Shown here in pieces: positions 8,418 through 16,385 of a stretch of DNA of 64,000 nt. The number at the start of each line of letters is the position of its first letter. The first letter of the stretch is position 1. The notes under the pieces are model-generated. The model had not been told where the DNA came from. It worked only from the letters and a program-made list of their open reading frames with translations, and did not search any database. A program made the position numbers and the translations under genes. Location: positions 124,001-188,000 of the forward strand of contig NZ_CP113783.1 in NCBI RefSeq assembly GCF_029542205.1. The letters are read 5' to 3'. Origin of the DNA: Pseudoxanthomonas sp. SE1. GTDB taxonomy: Bacteria > Pseudomonadota > Gammaproteobacteria > Xanthomonadales > Xanthomonadaceae.

Positions 8418-9410
8418 ATGATCACTGCCGCCGACTACCGCCCGCCACGCTGGCTGCGCAATCCGCACCTGCAATCGGTGCTGGGTTCGAGTGCGCTGCG
8501 CCGCCGCCGCGGGCTGCGCGCGCTGGCCGGCAGCGGTGCGGTGACGGTGGAGCACATCGTGGATGGCGGCGACGGTGTGCGCCTGCAGGGGTTCCTCAGC
8601 CGGATGTCGGGGCAGGCCCCGCGTGGCCTGGTGCTGCTGCTGCACGGCTGGGAAGGCAGCGCCGATTCCAGTTACATGCGCCTGACCGCCGCGCAGCTGC
8701 TGACGCGCGGGTTCGACGTGTTCCGCCTGAACTTCCGCGACCACGGCGATACCCATCACCTCAACGAAGACCTGTTCCACTCCAACCGCCTGGATGAAGT
8801 GGTGCACGCGGCGCTCGACGTGTCGCGGCGGTTCGCCGGCGACGTGCCGATGCGTGTGGCGGGCTATTCGCTGGGTGGCAACTTCGCGCTGCGGCTGGCG
8901 CTGCGTGCACCGGAGGCGGGACTGGCGCTGGCGCACGTGGCGGCGGTCTGCCCGCTGCTGGATCCGGCCACGACGATGGACCGCATCGAGAATGGCCTGC
9001 CGTTGTACGACTGGTACTTCGCGCGCAAATGGCGCCGTTCGCTCGAACGCAAGCGCAGCCTGTTCCCGCAGCGGCATGACTTCGACGACACGGTGTTGGC
9101 GCTGGACATCCGCGCGCTGACCGACTGGCTGGTGCAGCGGCACACGGCCTTCGGCACGCTGGAGGACTACTTCGACGGCTATGCCATCGCCGGTGGCCGC
9201 CTGGCCGGGCTGACCGTGCCGTCGCACATCCTGATGGCGGAGGATGACCCGGTGATCCCGTTCGAGACCTTCCGTGACTGGGCGCTGCCGGCGCAGGCCA
9301 CGCTGGAGATCGCCCCCTGGGGCGGGCACTGCGCCTTCATCGAGAACGCCGCCTGTGACGGCTACGCCGAGCGCTGGGTGGCCGAACGCCTGGCCGGCGG
9401 CACCGCCTGA
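8418..9410 (+). CDS. YheT-like alpha/beta hydrolase
   Basis: A 330-residue alpha/beta hydrolase of the YheT/ABHD1-3 branch. The N-terminus RPPRWLRNPHLQSVL is diagnostic. The oxyanion region is LLLHGWEGSADS and the nucleophile elbow GYSLGGN. The acid lies in MAEDDPVIP and the histidine in WGGHCAF. These enzymes hydrolyse esters of lipid-like molecules; the physiological substrate is not established. The ATG at 8418 is chosen because the family N-terminus starts there; 8382 adds a basic, unrelated leader. It starts 90 bp after the acyltransferase and could share its transcript. Confidence 0.83.
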   Translation: MITAADYRPPRWLRNPHLQSVLGSSALRRRRGLRALAGSGAVTVEHIVDGGDGVRLQGFLSRMSGQAPRGLVLLLHGWEGSADSSYMRLTAAQLLTRGFDVFRLNFRDHGDTHHLNEDLFHSNRLDEVVHAALDVSRRFAGDVPMRVAGYSLGGNFALRLALRAPEAGLALAHVAAVCPLLDPATTMDRIENGLPLYDWYFARKWRRSLERKRSLFPQRHDFDDTVLALDIRALTDWLVQRHTAFGTLEDYFDGYAIAGGRLAGLTVPSHILMAEDDPVIPFETFRDWALPAQATLEIAPWGGHCAFIENAACDGYAERWVAERLAGGTA

Positions 9411-9462
9411 GCCGGGGAACGGCCGGTACAATCGGCGTTTGCCCGAATCCTGGTAGTTCTCC

Positions 9463-11532
9463 ATGTACGACCCGATCCTCGATGCCCTTCGCCGCGGCGC
9501 AGTGGCCGATGCCCTGATCGCTGCGGAAGCGTTGGTGGCCGAACGCCCTGACGATGCCCAGGCGTTGCGCTGGCTGTCCGCCGCCCAGCTTCAGGGCGGC
9601 CAGCCCGACGCCGCCCTGGCCAGCATCGACCGCGCCATCGCGCTGGCGCCGGACAACGCCGACCTGCACCTGGCACGCGCGGGCGTGCTGGTGGGCAGCC
9701 GGCGTCCCGACGAGGCGCAGGCGTCGCTGGCCCAGGCCACCGGGCTGGATCCCAACCAGTTCACCGCGTACCTGGTGCAGGCACAGCTGGCGCTGGGCCG
9801 CGGCGACCTGGACGAGGCCGAACGCCTCAACCGTCTGGCTGCTCGCGTGGCCCCGGATCATCCGCAGCTTGCCGCTGTCGAAGGCATGGTCACCTTGCGT
9901 CGTGGCGATGCCGACACGGCCCTGAAGATCGTGAGTGCGGCGTTGCAGGTGGCACCCGAAGAAGTGCAGCTGCGCTACTCGCTCGGCTTCATCCACATGG
10001 CACTCGGACACTGGGCGTTCGCCGAACAGGCGTTCCGTGGCGTGGTGGAGCGGACGCCGGGCGCGGACAGCCTGCGCAGCCTGATCGCGGACCTGATCCG
10101 CCGGCAGGGGCGTCCCGGCGATGCCGCCGACGAACTGGTCCCGCTGGTGGCGCGCAACAACGCGCCCGCGCTGCATCGCTACATCGGCCACCTGCGCCTT
10201 GCCGCAGGCCAGGACGAGGAAGCGCTGGCTTCGTTGCGGATCGCCCTGGCCGGACAGCCACGCGATCGCGACACCGTGCTGGCGATCATCGAGGCGTGGC
10301 GTCGCCTGGGGATGCAGGATGATGCGCGCAACACGCTGGATGCGGCCCTGGCCACCACGCCGGACGAGCACGATCTGTGGCTGGCGCGCCTGCTGTTCGA
10401 GGCCGTGGGCAGCGCCGAGGCGCGTGCGGTGGTCGAGCGTTGGGTGTCGGCGATGCCGCAGCACGTGCCCGCGATGGAGGCCCAGATGTCGGTGCTGGAT
10501 GCGGCAGGCGAGCGTGATGCGGCCGAAGCCGTGGCGAAGCGGATCGTCGCGCTCGACCCGGGCCGTGCGAGCGCCGAGCAGCGGCTGGTCGAGGCGCTGT
10601 TCGAACGCGATCCGGTATCGGCGATCGCACGCGTCGGCGAACTCGTCGACCAGGCCACCGAACCGCACCACAAGCGCAGCCTGCGCAGTTGGCAGGCCTT
10701 CGTCCGCGACCGCGCCGGCCGGTATGCCGATGCCGCCGCTACCTGGGCCGCACTGGCCCGCGAACTGGCCCCCACGCGCCTGCCGCTGTGGACCCCGAGC
10801 GGTGCCCAGGGCCCCTGGCCCGACGTGGCGCCGATTCCGATGTCGTCCGCCGGCCGCCCATACCCCATCCTGCTGTGGGGCGCGCCGGGCACCGTGGTGG
10901 AATCGATCGCCGGCGTCCTGGGCGCGATCAGCCATCGCCTGCGCGGTGACCGCTTCCTGCCCAATCCGCCGGTGGACGCCTTCCAGAACTACCACACGCC
11001 GGCACGGCTCCTGTCCGGAGAACTGTCGGGCGAAGACTGCGTGGCAGGGTGGCGCGAGACGCTGGCCAACCGCTCGGAAGATGGCGGTATCGTCGATTGG
11101 CTGCCGTGGTGGGACAACGCGCTGCTGCTGGCCCTGCGTCCGCACCTGCCGGAGGCACTGCTGATCATCGCGGTGCGCGATCCACGCGATGCCTTCCTGG
11201 ACTGGCTGGCGTTCGGCGCCCCGGCACCGCTGGCACTGGACGACCTGGATGCCGGCGCGCGCTGGCTGGCGCAGCTGTTCGACCAGGTCGCCGATGTGCA
11301 CGAGCATGACCTGTTCCCGAGCCGGCTGATCGCGATGGATGCGATCAAGGACGATGCCGCGGCCGTGGCGCAGGCGCTGGGCCGGGCGCTGGGCGCGCAG
11401 CTGACCGAACCGCCGTCTTCCGGTGCACGCCGCTTCCCGGCGGGTCACTGGCGCCACTACGCCGACGTGCTGGCCGGCCCGTTCGCCGCGCTGACGCCGG
11501 TGGCGGTGCGACTGGGTTACCCGGAAGCCTGA
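9463..11532 (+). CDS. TPR protein with a degenerate sulfotransferase-like C-terminal domain
   Basis: A 689-residue cytoplasmic protein. Residues 1-430 are a chain of tetratricopeptide-like helical pairs (for example DAALASIDRAIALAPDNADLHLARAGVLV). The C-terminal 230 residues begin YPILLWGAPGTVVESIAGVL, the position of the PAPS-binding loop of sulfotransferases, and contain AVRDPRDAFLDWL, like the 3'-phosphate-binding RDPRD. TPR-sulfotransferases are common in Xanthomonadaceae. The PAPS loop here (GAPGTVVES) lacks the usual PRSGTT/S serine-threonine pattern, so catalysis may be lost or altered. No sulfate-activation genes are nearby. Confidence 0.7.
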   Translation: MYDPILDALRRGAVADALIAAEALVAERPDDAQALRWLSAAQLQGGQPDAALASIDRAIALAPDNADLHLARAGVLVGSRRPDEAQASLAQATGLDPNQFTAYLVQAQLALGRGDLDEAERLNRLAARVAPDHPQLAAVEGMVTLRRGDADTALKIVSAALQVAPEEVQLRYSLGFIHMALGHWAFAEQAFRGVVERTPGADSLRSLIADLIRRQGRPGDAADELVPLVARNNAPALHRYIGHLRLAAGQDEEALASLRIALAGQPRDRDTVLAIIEAWRRLGMQDDARNTLDAALATTPDEHDLWLARLLFEAVGSAEARAVVERWVSAMPQHVPAMEAQMSVLDAAGERDAAEAVAKRIVALDPGRASAEQRLVEALFERDPVSAIARVGELVDQATEPHHKRSLRSWQAFVRDRAGRYADAAATWAALARELAPTRLPLWTPSGAQGPWPDVAPIPMSSAGRPYPILLWGAPGTVVESIAGVLGAISHRLRGDRFLPNPPVDAFQNYHTPARLLSGELSGEDCVAGWRETLANRSEDGGIVDWLPWWDNALLLALRPHLPEALLIIAVRDPRDAFLDWLAFGAPAPLALDDLDAGARWLAQLFDQVADVHEHDLFPSRLIAMDAIKDDAAAVAQALGRALGAQLTEPPSSGARRFPAGHWRHYADVLAGPFAALTPVAVRLGYPEA

Positions 11533-11562
11533 TCTCTTTTCCCGCATCTGCAGGAGTCATGC

Positions 11563-12177
11563 ATGCGCCTCTGGAGCGACAGTTTCGAAAATGCGAAGCC
11601 CATTCCCGCCGGCTTCGCGATGGGCCAGCCCGACGGATTCGCCGCGAACCGCAATCCCCACCTGGCTTGGGACGGCGTGCCTGCCGGGACGAAGTCCTTC
11701 GCCCTGCTGTGCATCGATCCCGACGCACCGACCGTGCCGGAGACGGTCGGTCGCGACGACCTGCAGATCCCGGTCGAGCAGCCGCGCGGGCACTTCAGCC
11801 ACTGGGCGATGGCCGACATCGCACCGGAGGTGCAGGAGATCGCCGCCGGCAGCTGCAGCAATGGGGTCACTGCAAAAGGCAAGCAGCAGCCTGCGGGGCC
11901 GGCGGGTGCACGGCAGGGCCTGAACGACTACACCGGCTGGTTCGCCGGTGACGCGCAGATGGGGGGCGACTACTACGGCTACGACGGTCCGTACCCGCCC
12001 TTCAACGACCTGCGCGTGCATCGGTACTTCTTCCGCCTGTTCGCCCTGGACGTGGCGAAGCTCGACCTGCCGGCGCGATTCACCGCCGGTGATGTGGAGC
12101 GTGCGATGCAGGGGCATGTGCTGGCGGAGGCGCTGGTATACGGCACGTATTCGTTGAACGCCACGCTGCGCGGATGA
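11563..12177 (+). CDS. YbhB/YbcL-type PEBP family protein
   Basis: A 204-residue member of the phosphatidylethanolamine-binding / Raf-kinase-inhibitor-like family. The ligand-site elements are present: NRNPHLAWDGVPAGTKSFALLCIDPDAP, then GHFSHWAMADI with the DIAP turn, and a GYDGPYPP loop. Bacterial members bind small anionic ligands; their role is unclear. The start follows AGGAGT by a few bases. No signal peptide is seen, so it is cytoplasmic. Its stop overlaps the start of the RDD gene by four bases. Confidence 0.87.
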   Translation: MRLWSDSFENAKPIPAGFAMGQPDGFAANRNPHLAWDGVPAGTKSFALLCIDPDAPTVPETVGRDDLQIPVEQPRGHFSHWAMADIAPEVQEIAAGSCSNGVTAKGKQQPAGPAGARQGLNDYTGWFAGDAQMGGDYYGYDGPYPPFNDLRVHRYFFRLFALDVAKLDLPARFTAGDVERAMQGHVLAEALVYGTYSLNATLRG

Positions 12178-12683
12178 CGGCCGGCGACGGAGACAACCCG
12201 TACGAAAGTCCCCGGAGCCTGGTGGCGGACGCCATCGAGGAGATCGGGCCGCTGACGCCGGCCACGAAGCTGCGGCGTTTCGTCCATTGGCTGATCGACC
12301 GGGTCATCGTGGTCGGCATCATCTTCCTGGCCATGATCGTGGCCGGCATCGTGGGTGGCGACGAGGCGCTGGCGTGGGCCGAACGCCTCACCTGGTGGCA
12401 GGACCAGCTGATCGGGTTCGGGGCGATCATCGTCTACTACACGCTGATGGAAGGCCTCACCGGCACCACCCTCGGCAAGTTGCTGACCGGCACGCGCGTC
12501 GTCGATGAGAGCGGGCTCAAGGCGACGTTCCGCCAGGCACTGTTGCGCAGCGTGACGCGGGTGGTGCCGTTCGAAGCGTTCTCCGTCCTGCTCGCCGACG
12601 AGGAGGATCCGCGAGGCTGGCATGACCGCTGGCCGCGGACGCGGGTGGTGCGGAAGCGCCGCGCGGCGGCACTCACGGCCTGA
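12174..12683 (+). CDS. RDD family membrane protein
   Basis: A 169-residue integral membrane protein with two clear hydrophobic segments (VIVVGIIFLAMIVAGIV and LIGFGAIIVYYTLMEGL). The characteristic LRRFVHWLIDRV opens the domain, and TGTTLGKLLTGTRVVDESG follows the second segment. RDD proteins are named for conserved Arg-Asp-Asp residues; some act as Na+/H+ antiporters, most are uncharacterised. It overlaps the PEBP gene stop (ATGA), so it is translationally coupled to it. The basic C-terminus is cytoplasmic. Confidence 0.82.
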   Translation: MTAGDGDNPYESPRSLVADAIEEIGPLTPATKLRRFVHWLIDRVIVVGIIFLAMIVAGIVGGDEALAWAERLTWWQDQLIGFGAIIVYYTLMEGLTGTTLGKLLTGTRVVDESGLKATFRQALLRSVTRVVPFEAFSVLLADEEDPRGWHDRWPRTRVVRKRRAAALTA

Positions 12684-12698
12684 CGCGCGGCGATCGCG

Positions 12699-14117
12699 TC
12701 ATCCGTTCGGATCGCGCCAGCGCCAGCGTCCGTCGCGCTCGATGACCAGGCAGGCGCCAGTGGGCGGACACGTCGCCGCCACGTGGATGGCGCCCGGCGC
12801 GATACCGAGCCGCCACGCCAGGCCCATCTGGCCGATGGCATAGAAGCGTTGGTCATCGGCCACGCTCACGTGCAGTGGCGAAGCAACGGGCTGCCGCTCC
12901 AGTGCCAGCAGGGTCGACTCCGCCCAGTGCGCGCGGCCGATGAGGCCGGGATGGTCCAGCCGGCGCGTGCCTTCCACCGCGATCCACGAAGACACAGCGA
13001 TCAGCGCGCCCACCAGCAGCGCGGCGCGATCGGTCGCCACGCAACGCGCCAGTGCGACGACCGGCAGGATCACGGCGATGGCGGCGTAGTACTCGTAGCT
13101 GTTCCATGCGAACAGGAAGTACGGCGCGTAGGCGAGCATCGCGAACACGCCAACGCATGCCCATTGCCGCGGTGCCAACAGGCCACGTCCGCGCCAGCCG
13201 GCGATCGCCCAGGCGGCCAGCATCGGGAGTGCGGTAGCCGCGATCCAGGCCAGCCCCTGCATGCGGTCACCGGCGACCGCCATCCGCATCGCCTCGCGCG
13301 GGACATTCAGCAGCCAAGCGACGAACGATGCGGCGTTGCGCAGTACGTTGCTTCCCAGGCTCAACGCGTAGGCGTCATCGGTATTGGCGGTGAAGCGCGC
13401 GCGCAGCCACAGCCAGACCGCGACGACGGCGACACAGGCCAACCAGGCGAAGCATTCATCGCGATCGGGCCGGCGCGCGGCGACGAACCATGCCACCACC
13501 AGCATCAGCGCAGGCGTCAGTACCGCAGACTCCTTGCTCAGCAGCGCCAGTGCAAGCCACACCGGGAGCGAGGCCAGCAGCGCGATGCGCAGCATGCCCA
13601 CGGTGTCGCGTGCGCTGATCCAGGCGGCCAGCAGCAGCGTGGTGAACAGCGTCAGCATGGCGTTGTTCGCAGCGGCTGCCCAATGCACGGGCAGCAGGTG
13701 CATCGTCAGTGCACCGTACGCGGCGGCGGCGAGAGCGGCGATGCGCCCGGCATGTGGCCAGCGGCAGGCGCGCGCCAGGCGGAAAGCGAACAGCGCGACG
13801 CCAAGCGTGGCCAGGACATGCAGGACCAGGCTGACCACGTGCGCGGCGTGCGCGCTGCCACCCAGCGACGCATCGATCCAGCGCCAATAACCCTCCTGCG
13901 AGAGTGGTCGCCAGAAACGCGGCGGCGACGACGGCCAGAAATCCGACCACCATGGCGCGCCGGCCGCATTGGTCGCATGCGCGGCGTGCAGGAACACGTA
14001 GTCATCGCCCCAGAACGGCGTGTCCAGCGCTGGCCACCACATCAGGAGCGCGGAGGCCGCCAACAGGGCGGTGGCCATCCAGGGAAGGGCGGAAGCGTTC
14101 CTTGCGGGGTGGTTCAT
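12699..14117 (-). CDS. Polytopic membrane protein, GT-C glycosyltransferase-like
   Basis: A 472-residue protein with roughly ten hydrophobic helices. The first periplasmic loop contains DTPFWGDDYVFLHAA. An acidic pair after the first membrane helix is the pattern of GT-C-fold glycosyltransferases (dolichol-phosphate-mannose type / O-antigen mannosyl family), where it forms the catalytic site. The C-terminal 70 residues are soluble (VSVADDQRFYAIGQMG and onward). Polyprenyl-phosphate-sugar transfer is therefore likely but not shown. ATG at 14117 is used; GTG at 14126 is an alternative, and neither has a clear ribosome site. It is convergent with the RDD gene. Confidence 0.65.
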   Translation of the reverse strand: MNHPARNASALPWMATALLAASALLMWWPALDTPFWGDDYVFLHAAHATNAAGAPWWSDFWPSSPPRFWRPLSQEGYWRWIDASLGGSAHAAHVVSLVLHVLATLGVALFAFRLARACRWPHAGRIAALAAAAYGALTMHLLPVHWAAAANNAMLTLFTTLLLAAWISARDTVGMLRIALLASLPVWLALALLSKESAVLTPALMLVVAWFVAARRPDRDECFAWLACVAVVAVWLWLRARFTANTDDAYALSLGSNVLRNAASFVAWLLNVPREAMRMAVAGDRMQGLAWIAATALPMLAAWAIAGWRGRGLLAPRQWACVGVFAMLAYAPYFLFAWNSYEYYAAIAVILPVVALARCVATDRAALLVGALIAVSSWIAVEGTRRLDHPGLIGRAHWAESTLLALERQPVASPLHVSVADDQRFYAIGQMGLAWRLGIAPGAIHVAATCPPTGACLVIERDGRWRWRDPNG

Positions 14118-14170
14118 CAATCGCACGTCGAAGCCAATGACGCGCCACTATAGCGGCTGGCCTGCAGCAT

Positions 14171-14202
14171 CGATGCGCGCCCTGCGTGCAAGGCGCGCAT
14201 CG
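14171..14202 (-). terminator. Strong hairpin downstream of the META/DUF4377 gene
   Basis: CGATGCGCGCC (14171-14181) pairs perfectly with GGCGCGCATCG (14192-14202) across a ten-base loop. It lies 12 bases past the stop of the minus-strand lipoprotein gene. No uridine tract follows, so it may be a Rho-assisted terminator or an RNA-stabilising hairpin rather than a classical intrinsic terminator. Confidence 0.5.
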
Positions 14203-14214
14203 TGCGGCGGACCG

Positions 14215-15036
14215 TCACTTCTTCTCGTTCGCCGACTCCACCACCATGTCGAGCACGTAGGCGTTCGCCGAGGCGTCGGCCGGCGGGTTCTTCACCGTAT
14301 AACGGTCCACGCGCAGCACGTTGCGCACGCCCGGCTCGTGGGTGTAGCCCTCGATGCTGTCGTAGAAGTGCTGGAACTCGCCCGGCGTGCCGACCTTCAG
14401 GCCCTTGTCGTCGTAGGTGATCTCGCGCACCTGCAGGCACTGCTTGTCGGGGATCAGCGGGTGGCTGCAGGGCTTGGTTTCCGAGGCGACTTCCAGGAAC
14501 ACGCGTTCGCCGGCCCCGCCGTAGCGGGTTTCGGCGGTCGGGTTGCCGGCGAACAAGAGCTTGTCGCCCGTCGCGGTGGTGAGCGTCAGTTGGGTGACGC
14601 CGTCCTGCGTGGCGGCGACCGTCAAGGTGCCTTCCAGCCGCTTGCCGACCTCCTGGTCCAGCGCCATCAGCGCATTGTCGGTGCAGGCCATCATCGTGGA
14701 CGCCAGGCGACCCATGGTGAGGCTGGTGTCCGACAGCGTGTAGGTGCCGCCCATGCGGTTGCAGGTATTGGTCACGCCCAGTCGGCCGTCCTTGAAGTCG
14801 AGCTGCACGGGCTTGTCGGCACGTGCGAACAAAGCATCGATGCGTTTGCCCTGCGCGTCGGTGGCGTCCATGAGTTGCCAGTGGTACTGGGGGAGCAAGG
14901 CAGCGGTGTCGACCGACGCGGCAACCGGTGCGTCCGGGGTGGCGGCCACGGTGGGCGCGGGCGCGCCGGCCTGTTCCGCCGGCTTGGGGCAGCCCGCAAG
15001 GGCCAGGGGCAAGGCAAGCAGCAGCAGTCGTTTCAT
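14215..15036 (-). CDS. META and DUF4377 domain lipoprotein
   Basis: A 273-residue lipoprotein. The lipobox LALAGC (Cys about 15) is followed by a Pro/Ala-rich tether. A META domain at about residues 45-155 (YHWQLMDATDAQGK, VTNTCNRMGGTYTL, TMMACTDNALMALDQEV) is HslJ-like, with the typical paired cysteines. A C-terminal DUF4377-type domain follows (LEVASETKPCSHPLIPDKQCLQVREI). HslJ-like META proteins are associated with heat or novobiocin stress in E. coli. The start at 15036 has GGAG seven bases upstream; the open frame beyond it runs into a REPIN and is not coding. Confidence 0.82.
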   Translation of the reverse strand: MKRLLLLALPLALAGCPKPAEQAGAPAPTVAATPDAPVAASVDTAALLPQYHWQLMDATDAQGKRIDALFARADKPVQLDFKDGRLGVTNTCNRMGGTYTLSDTSLTMGRLASTMMACTDNALMALDQEVGKRLEGTLTVAATQDGVTQLTLTTATGDKLLFAGNPTAETRYGGAGERVFLEVASETKPCSHPLIPDKQCLQVREITYDDKGLKVGTPGEFQHFYDSIEGYTHEPGVRNVLRVDRYTVKNPPADASANAYVLDMVVESANEKK

Positions 15037-15115
15037 GGCGTTCTCCGTCGAAGGTGGCCCAATCCAAACGCGCGGCAGGTTGGAATGGGGTGAAGGCCGG
15101 GCATCGTGCTTGATT

Positions 15116-15254
15116 GTAGGAGCGACGTCAGTCGCGACCGCGCCCCGATAGCCATTCACCGTGCATTGGGATGAACGCGCCGCAGCGCGCCCGGATGGCG
15201 AACAGCCGCTTCAGGGCATGCCGGCCGTGCGGTCGCGACTGACGTCGCTCCTAC
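15116..15254. repeat. REPIN of the GTAGGAGCGACGTCAGTCGC type
   Basis: The left arm at 15116 begins GTAGGAGCGACGTCAGTCGC. The right arm ends at 15254 with its inverse (GCGACTGACGTCGCTCCTAC). Each arm has its own hairpin (GCGAC-GTCA-GTCGC) and a GTAG head. This core differs from the one at 6838 and 23271, so at least two REP families are active or were active in this genome. It lies between the divergently read META lipoprotein and the minisatellite downstream of uppP. Confidence 0.85.
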
Positions 15255-15271
15255 AGGGAGCGGCGAGCGGG

Positions 15272-15370
15272 GAGCAGGGAGCAGGGAGCAGGGAGCAGGG
15301 AGCAGGGAGCAGGGAGCAGGGAGCAGGGAGCAGGGAGCAGGGAGCAGGGAGCAGGGAGCAGGGAGCGGGG
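15272..15370. repeat. Minisatellite of about 14 copies of a 7-bp unit (GAGCAGG)
   Basis: A perfect or near-perfect head-to-tail array of GAGCAGG covers about 99 bases. It starts 17 bases after the REPIN and stops four bases before the uppP stop codon on the opposite strand. A unit length not divisible by three means copy-number change would alter reading frame, but here the array lies just outside uppP. Such arrays are slippage-prone and useful as VNTR markers. It is not CRISPR: units are contiguous without spacers. Confidence 0.9.
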
Positions 15371-15374
15371 CGGC

Positions 15375-16172
15375 TCAGCTGCCGACGGGCATCAGCAACA
15401 GCAGCAGTGCGCCCAGCACGATGCGGTAGATCGCGAAGCCGGTGAAGCGGTGCGCCTTGATGAAGCCGAGCAGCCACTTCACCACCACGAAGCCGGTGGC
15501 GGTGGCGGCGGCGAACGCCAGCGCCACCTCGCTCCAGTTCTCGCTGCCCAGCGCGTCATCCTTCACCAGTTCCAGGAAGGCGTAACCGCTGGCGGCGAAC
15601 ATGGTGGGAATGCCCAACAGGAAGACGAACTCCGCCGCCGACGAGCGCCGGCTGGTGCCGGCCAGCATCGCCATGAAGATCGCCGCCGCCGAGCGTGAGG
15701 TGCCGGGGAACACGCCGGCCACCACCTGCGCCAGACCCACCAGGATCGCCACCTTCCAGGTGATCGTGGCCACGTCGCCGCGTTTTTCGGCGAAGTGCTC
15801 GGCGAGCAGCATCCACACGCCGCCCAGGATCAGCGCCCACGCGATGGGGGTGACGGTCTCGGGCAGCTCCCAGCCGGCCAGGCGCACGGGCAGGCCCACC
15901 AGCGCGGTGACCAGGAAGGCGGCCGCCAGCTTCATCGAGTAGTCGCGGGCTTCGGCATCGCGCCAGCAGCCGGTCGTCAGTTCCCAGATCCGGCGGCGGA
16001 ACACCAGCGTGGTGGCCAGGATCGCGCCGGCCTGGATGACGATATTGAAGAAGTCCGAGCGCTCGCCCAGCCAGTGTTGCGCGATGAGCAGATGGCCCGT
16101 GCTCGAGATGGGCAGGAATTCGGTCAGGCCTTCGAGGATGCCGAGCAGCAGCGCGGCGAGCAGGTCGGTCAT
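15375..16172 (-). CDS. uppP: Undecaprenyl-diphosphate phosphatase UppP/BacA
   Basis: A 265-residue polytopic inner-membrane enzyme that dephosphorylates undecaprenyl diphosphate to recycle the lipid carrier of peptidoglycan synthesis. Diagnostic motifs are EGLTEFLPISSTGHLLI near the N-terminus (catalytic E and H) and the second conserved PGTSRSAAAIFMAMLAGTSR. Length and helix pattern are typical. ATG at 16172 is the family start; the longer GTG start at 16226 would run through the NtrC box. Overproduction of this family gives bacitracin resistance. It is divergent from glnA; a 7-bp minisatellite abuts its 3' end. Confidence 0.95.
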   Translation of the reverse strand: MTDLLAALLLGILEGLTEFLPISSTGHLLIAQHWLGERSDFFNIVIQAGAILATTLVFRRRIWELTTGCWRDAEARDYSMKLAAAFLVTALVGLPVRLAGWELPETVTPIAWALILGGVWMLLAEHFAEKRGDVATITWKVAILVGLAQVVAGVFPGTSRSAAAIFMAMLAGTSRRSSAAEFVFLLGIPTMFAASGYAFLELVKDDALGSENWSEVALAFAAATATGFVVVKWLLGFIKAHRFTGFAIYRIVLGALLLLLMPVGS

Positions 16173-16221
16173 CAGGGTGCGGCGCGGAAGGGAAGGCGGC
16201 AAAGAATAGTGGAAACGGCGA

Positions 16222-16238
16222 TGCACCGCGTTGGTTCA
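16222..16238. promoter_or_regulatory. NtrC-binding site upstream of glnA (site 1)
   Basis: TGCACC-GCGTT-GGTTCA matches the NtrC dyad consensus TGCACC-N5-GGTGCA at 11 of 12 positions. Its centre is about 128 bp upstream of the predicted sigma-54 transcription start, like the enhancer sites of enterobacterial glnA. Confidence 0.75.
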
Positions 16239-16252
16239 AAGCTGAAGCGGCA

Positions 16253-16269
16253 CGCACCAAAATAGGGAT
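16253..16269. promoter_or_regulatory. Possible second, weaker NtrC site
   Basis: CGCACC-AAAAT-AGGGAT keeps the left half-site but only part of the right. Its centre lies 31 bp (three helical turns) from site 1, close to the spacing of the paired enterobacterial glnA enhancer sites. The position supports it more than the sequence does. Confidence 0.4.
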
Positions 16270-16283
16270 TTCACGTGATGAGT

Positions 16284-16312
16284 TTGTCAAGTCAAGCCAT
16301 ATGAATCAATAA
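16284..16312 (+). promoter_or_regulatory. Possible sigma-70 promoter upstream of glnA
   Basis: TTGTCA, 17 bases, CAATAA lies between the NtrC boxes and the sigma-54 promoter. It would give a basal glnA transcript when nitrogen is plentiful, as glnAp1 does in E. coli. Matches to the consensus hexamers are moderate. Confidence 0.35.
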
Positions 16313-16330
16313 CTTGTCCGATCATCCGGG

Positions 16331-16347
16331 TTGGCACGGGGATTGCT
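16331..16347 (+). promoter_or_regulatory. Sigma-54 (RpoN) promoter of glnA
   Basis: TTGGCACG-GGGA-TTGCT reproduces the sigma-54 -24/-12 consensus TGGCACG-N4-TTGCW, with the invariant GG at 16333-16334 and GC at 16345-16346 separated by exactly ten bases. Transcription should start near 16358, giving a leader of about 28 bases before the glnA ATG with its GAGG ribosome site. Confidence 0.9.
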
Positions 16348-16385
16348 GTATCCCTGCACACATTTATCCAACCCGAGGTTCCGAG

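Noticed and set aside
15272..15370. CRISPR array
   Set aside because: The 7-bp units are contiguous with no spacers and no cas genes are present; it is a minisatellite.
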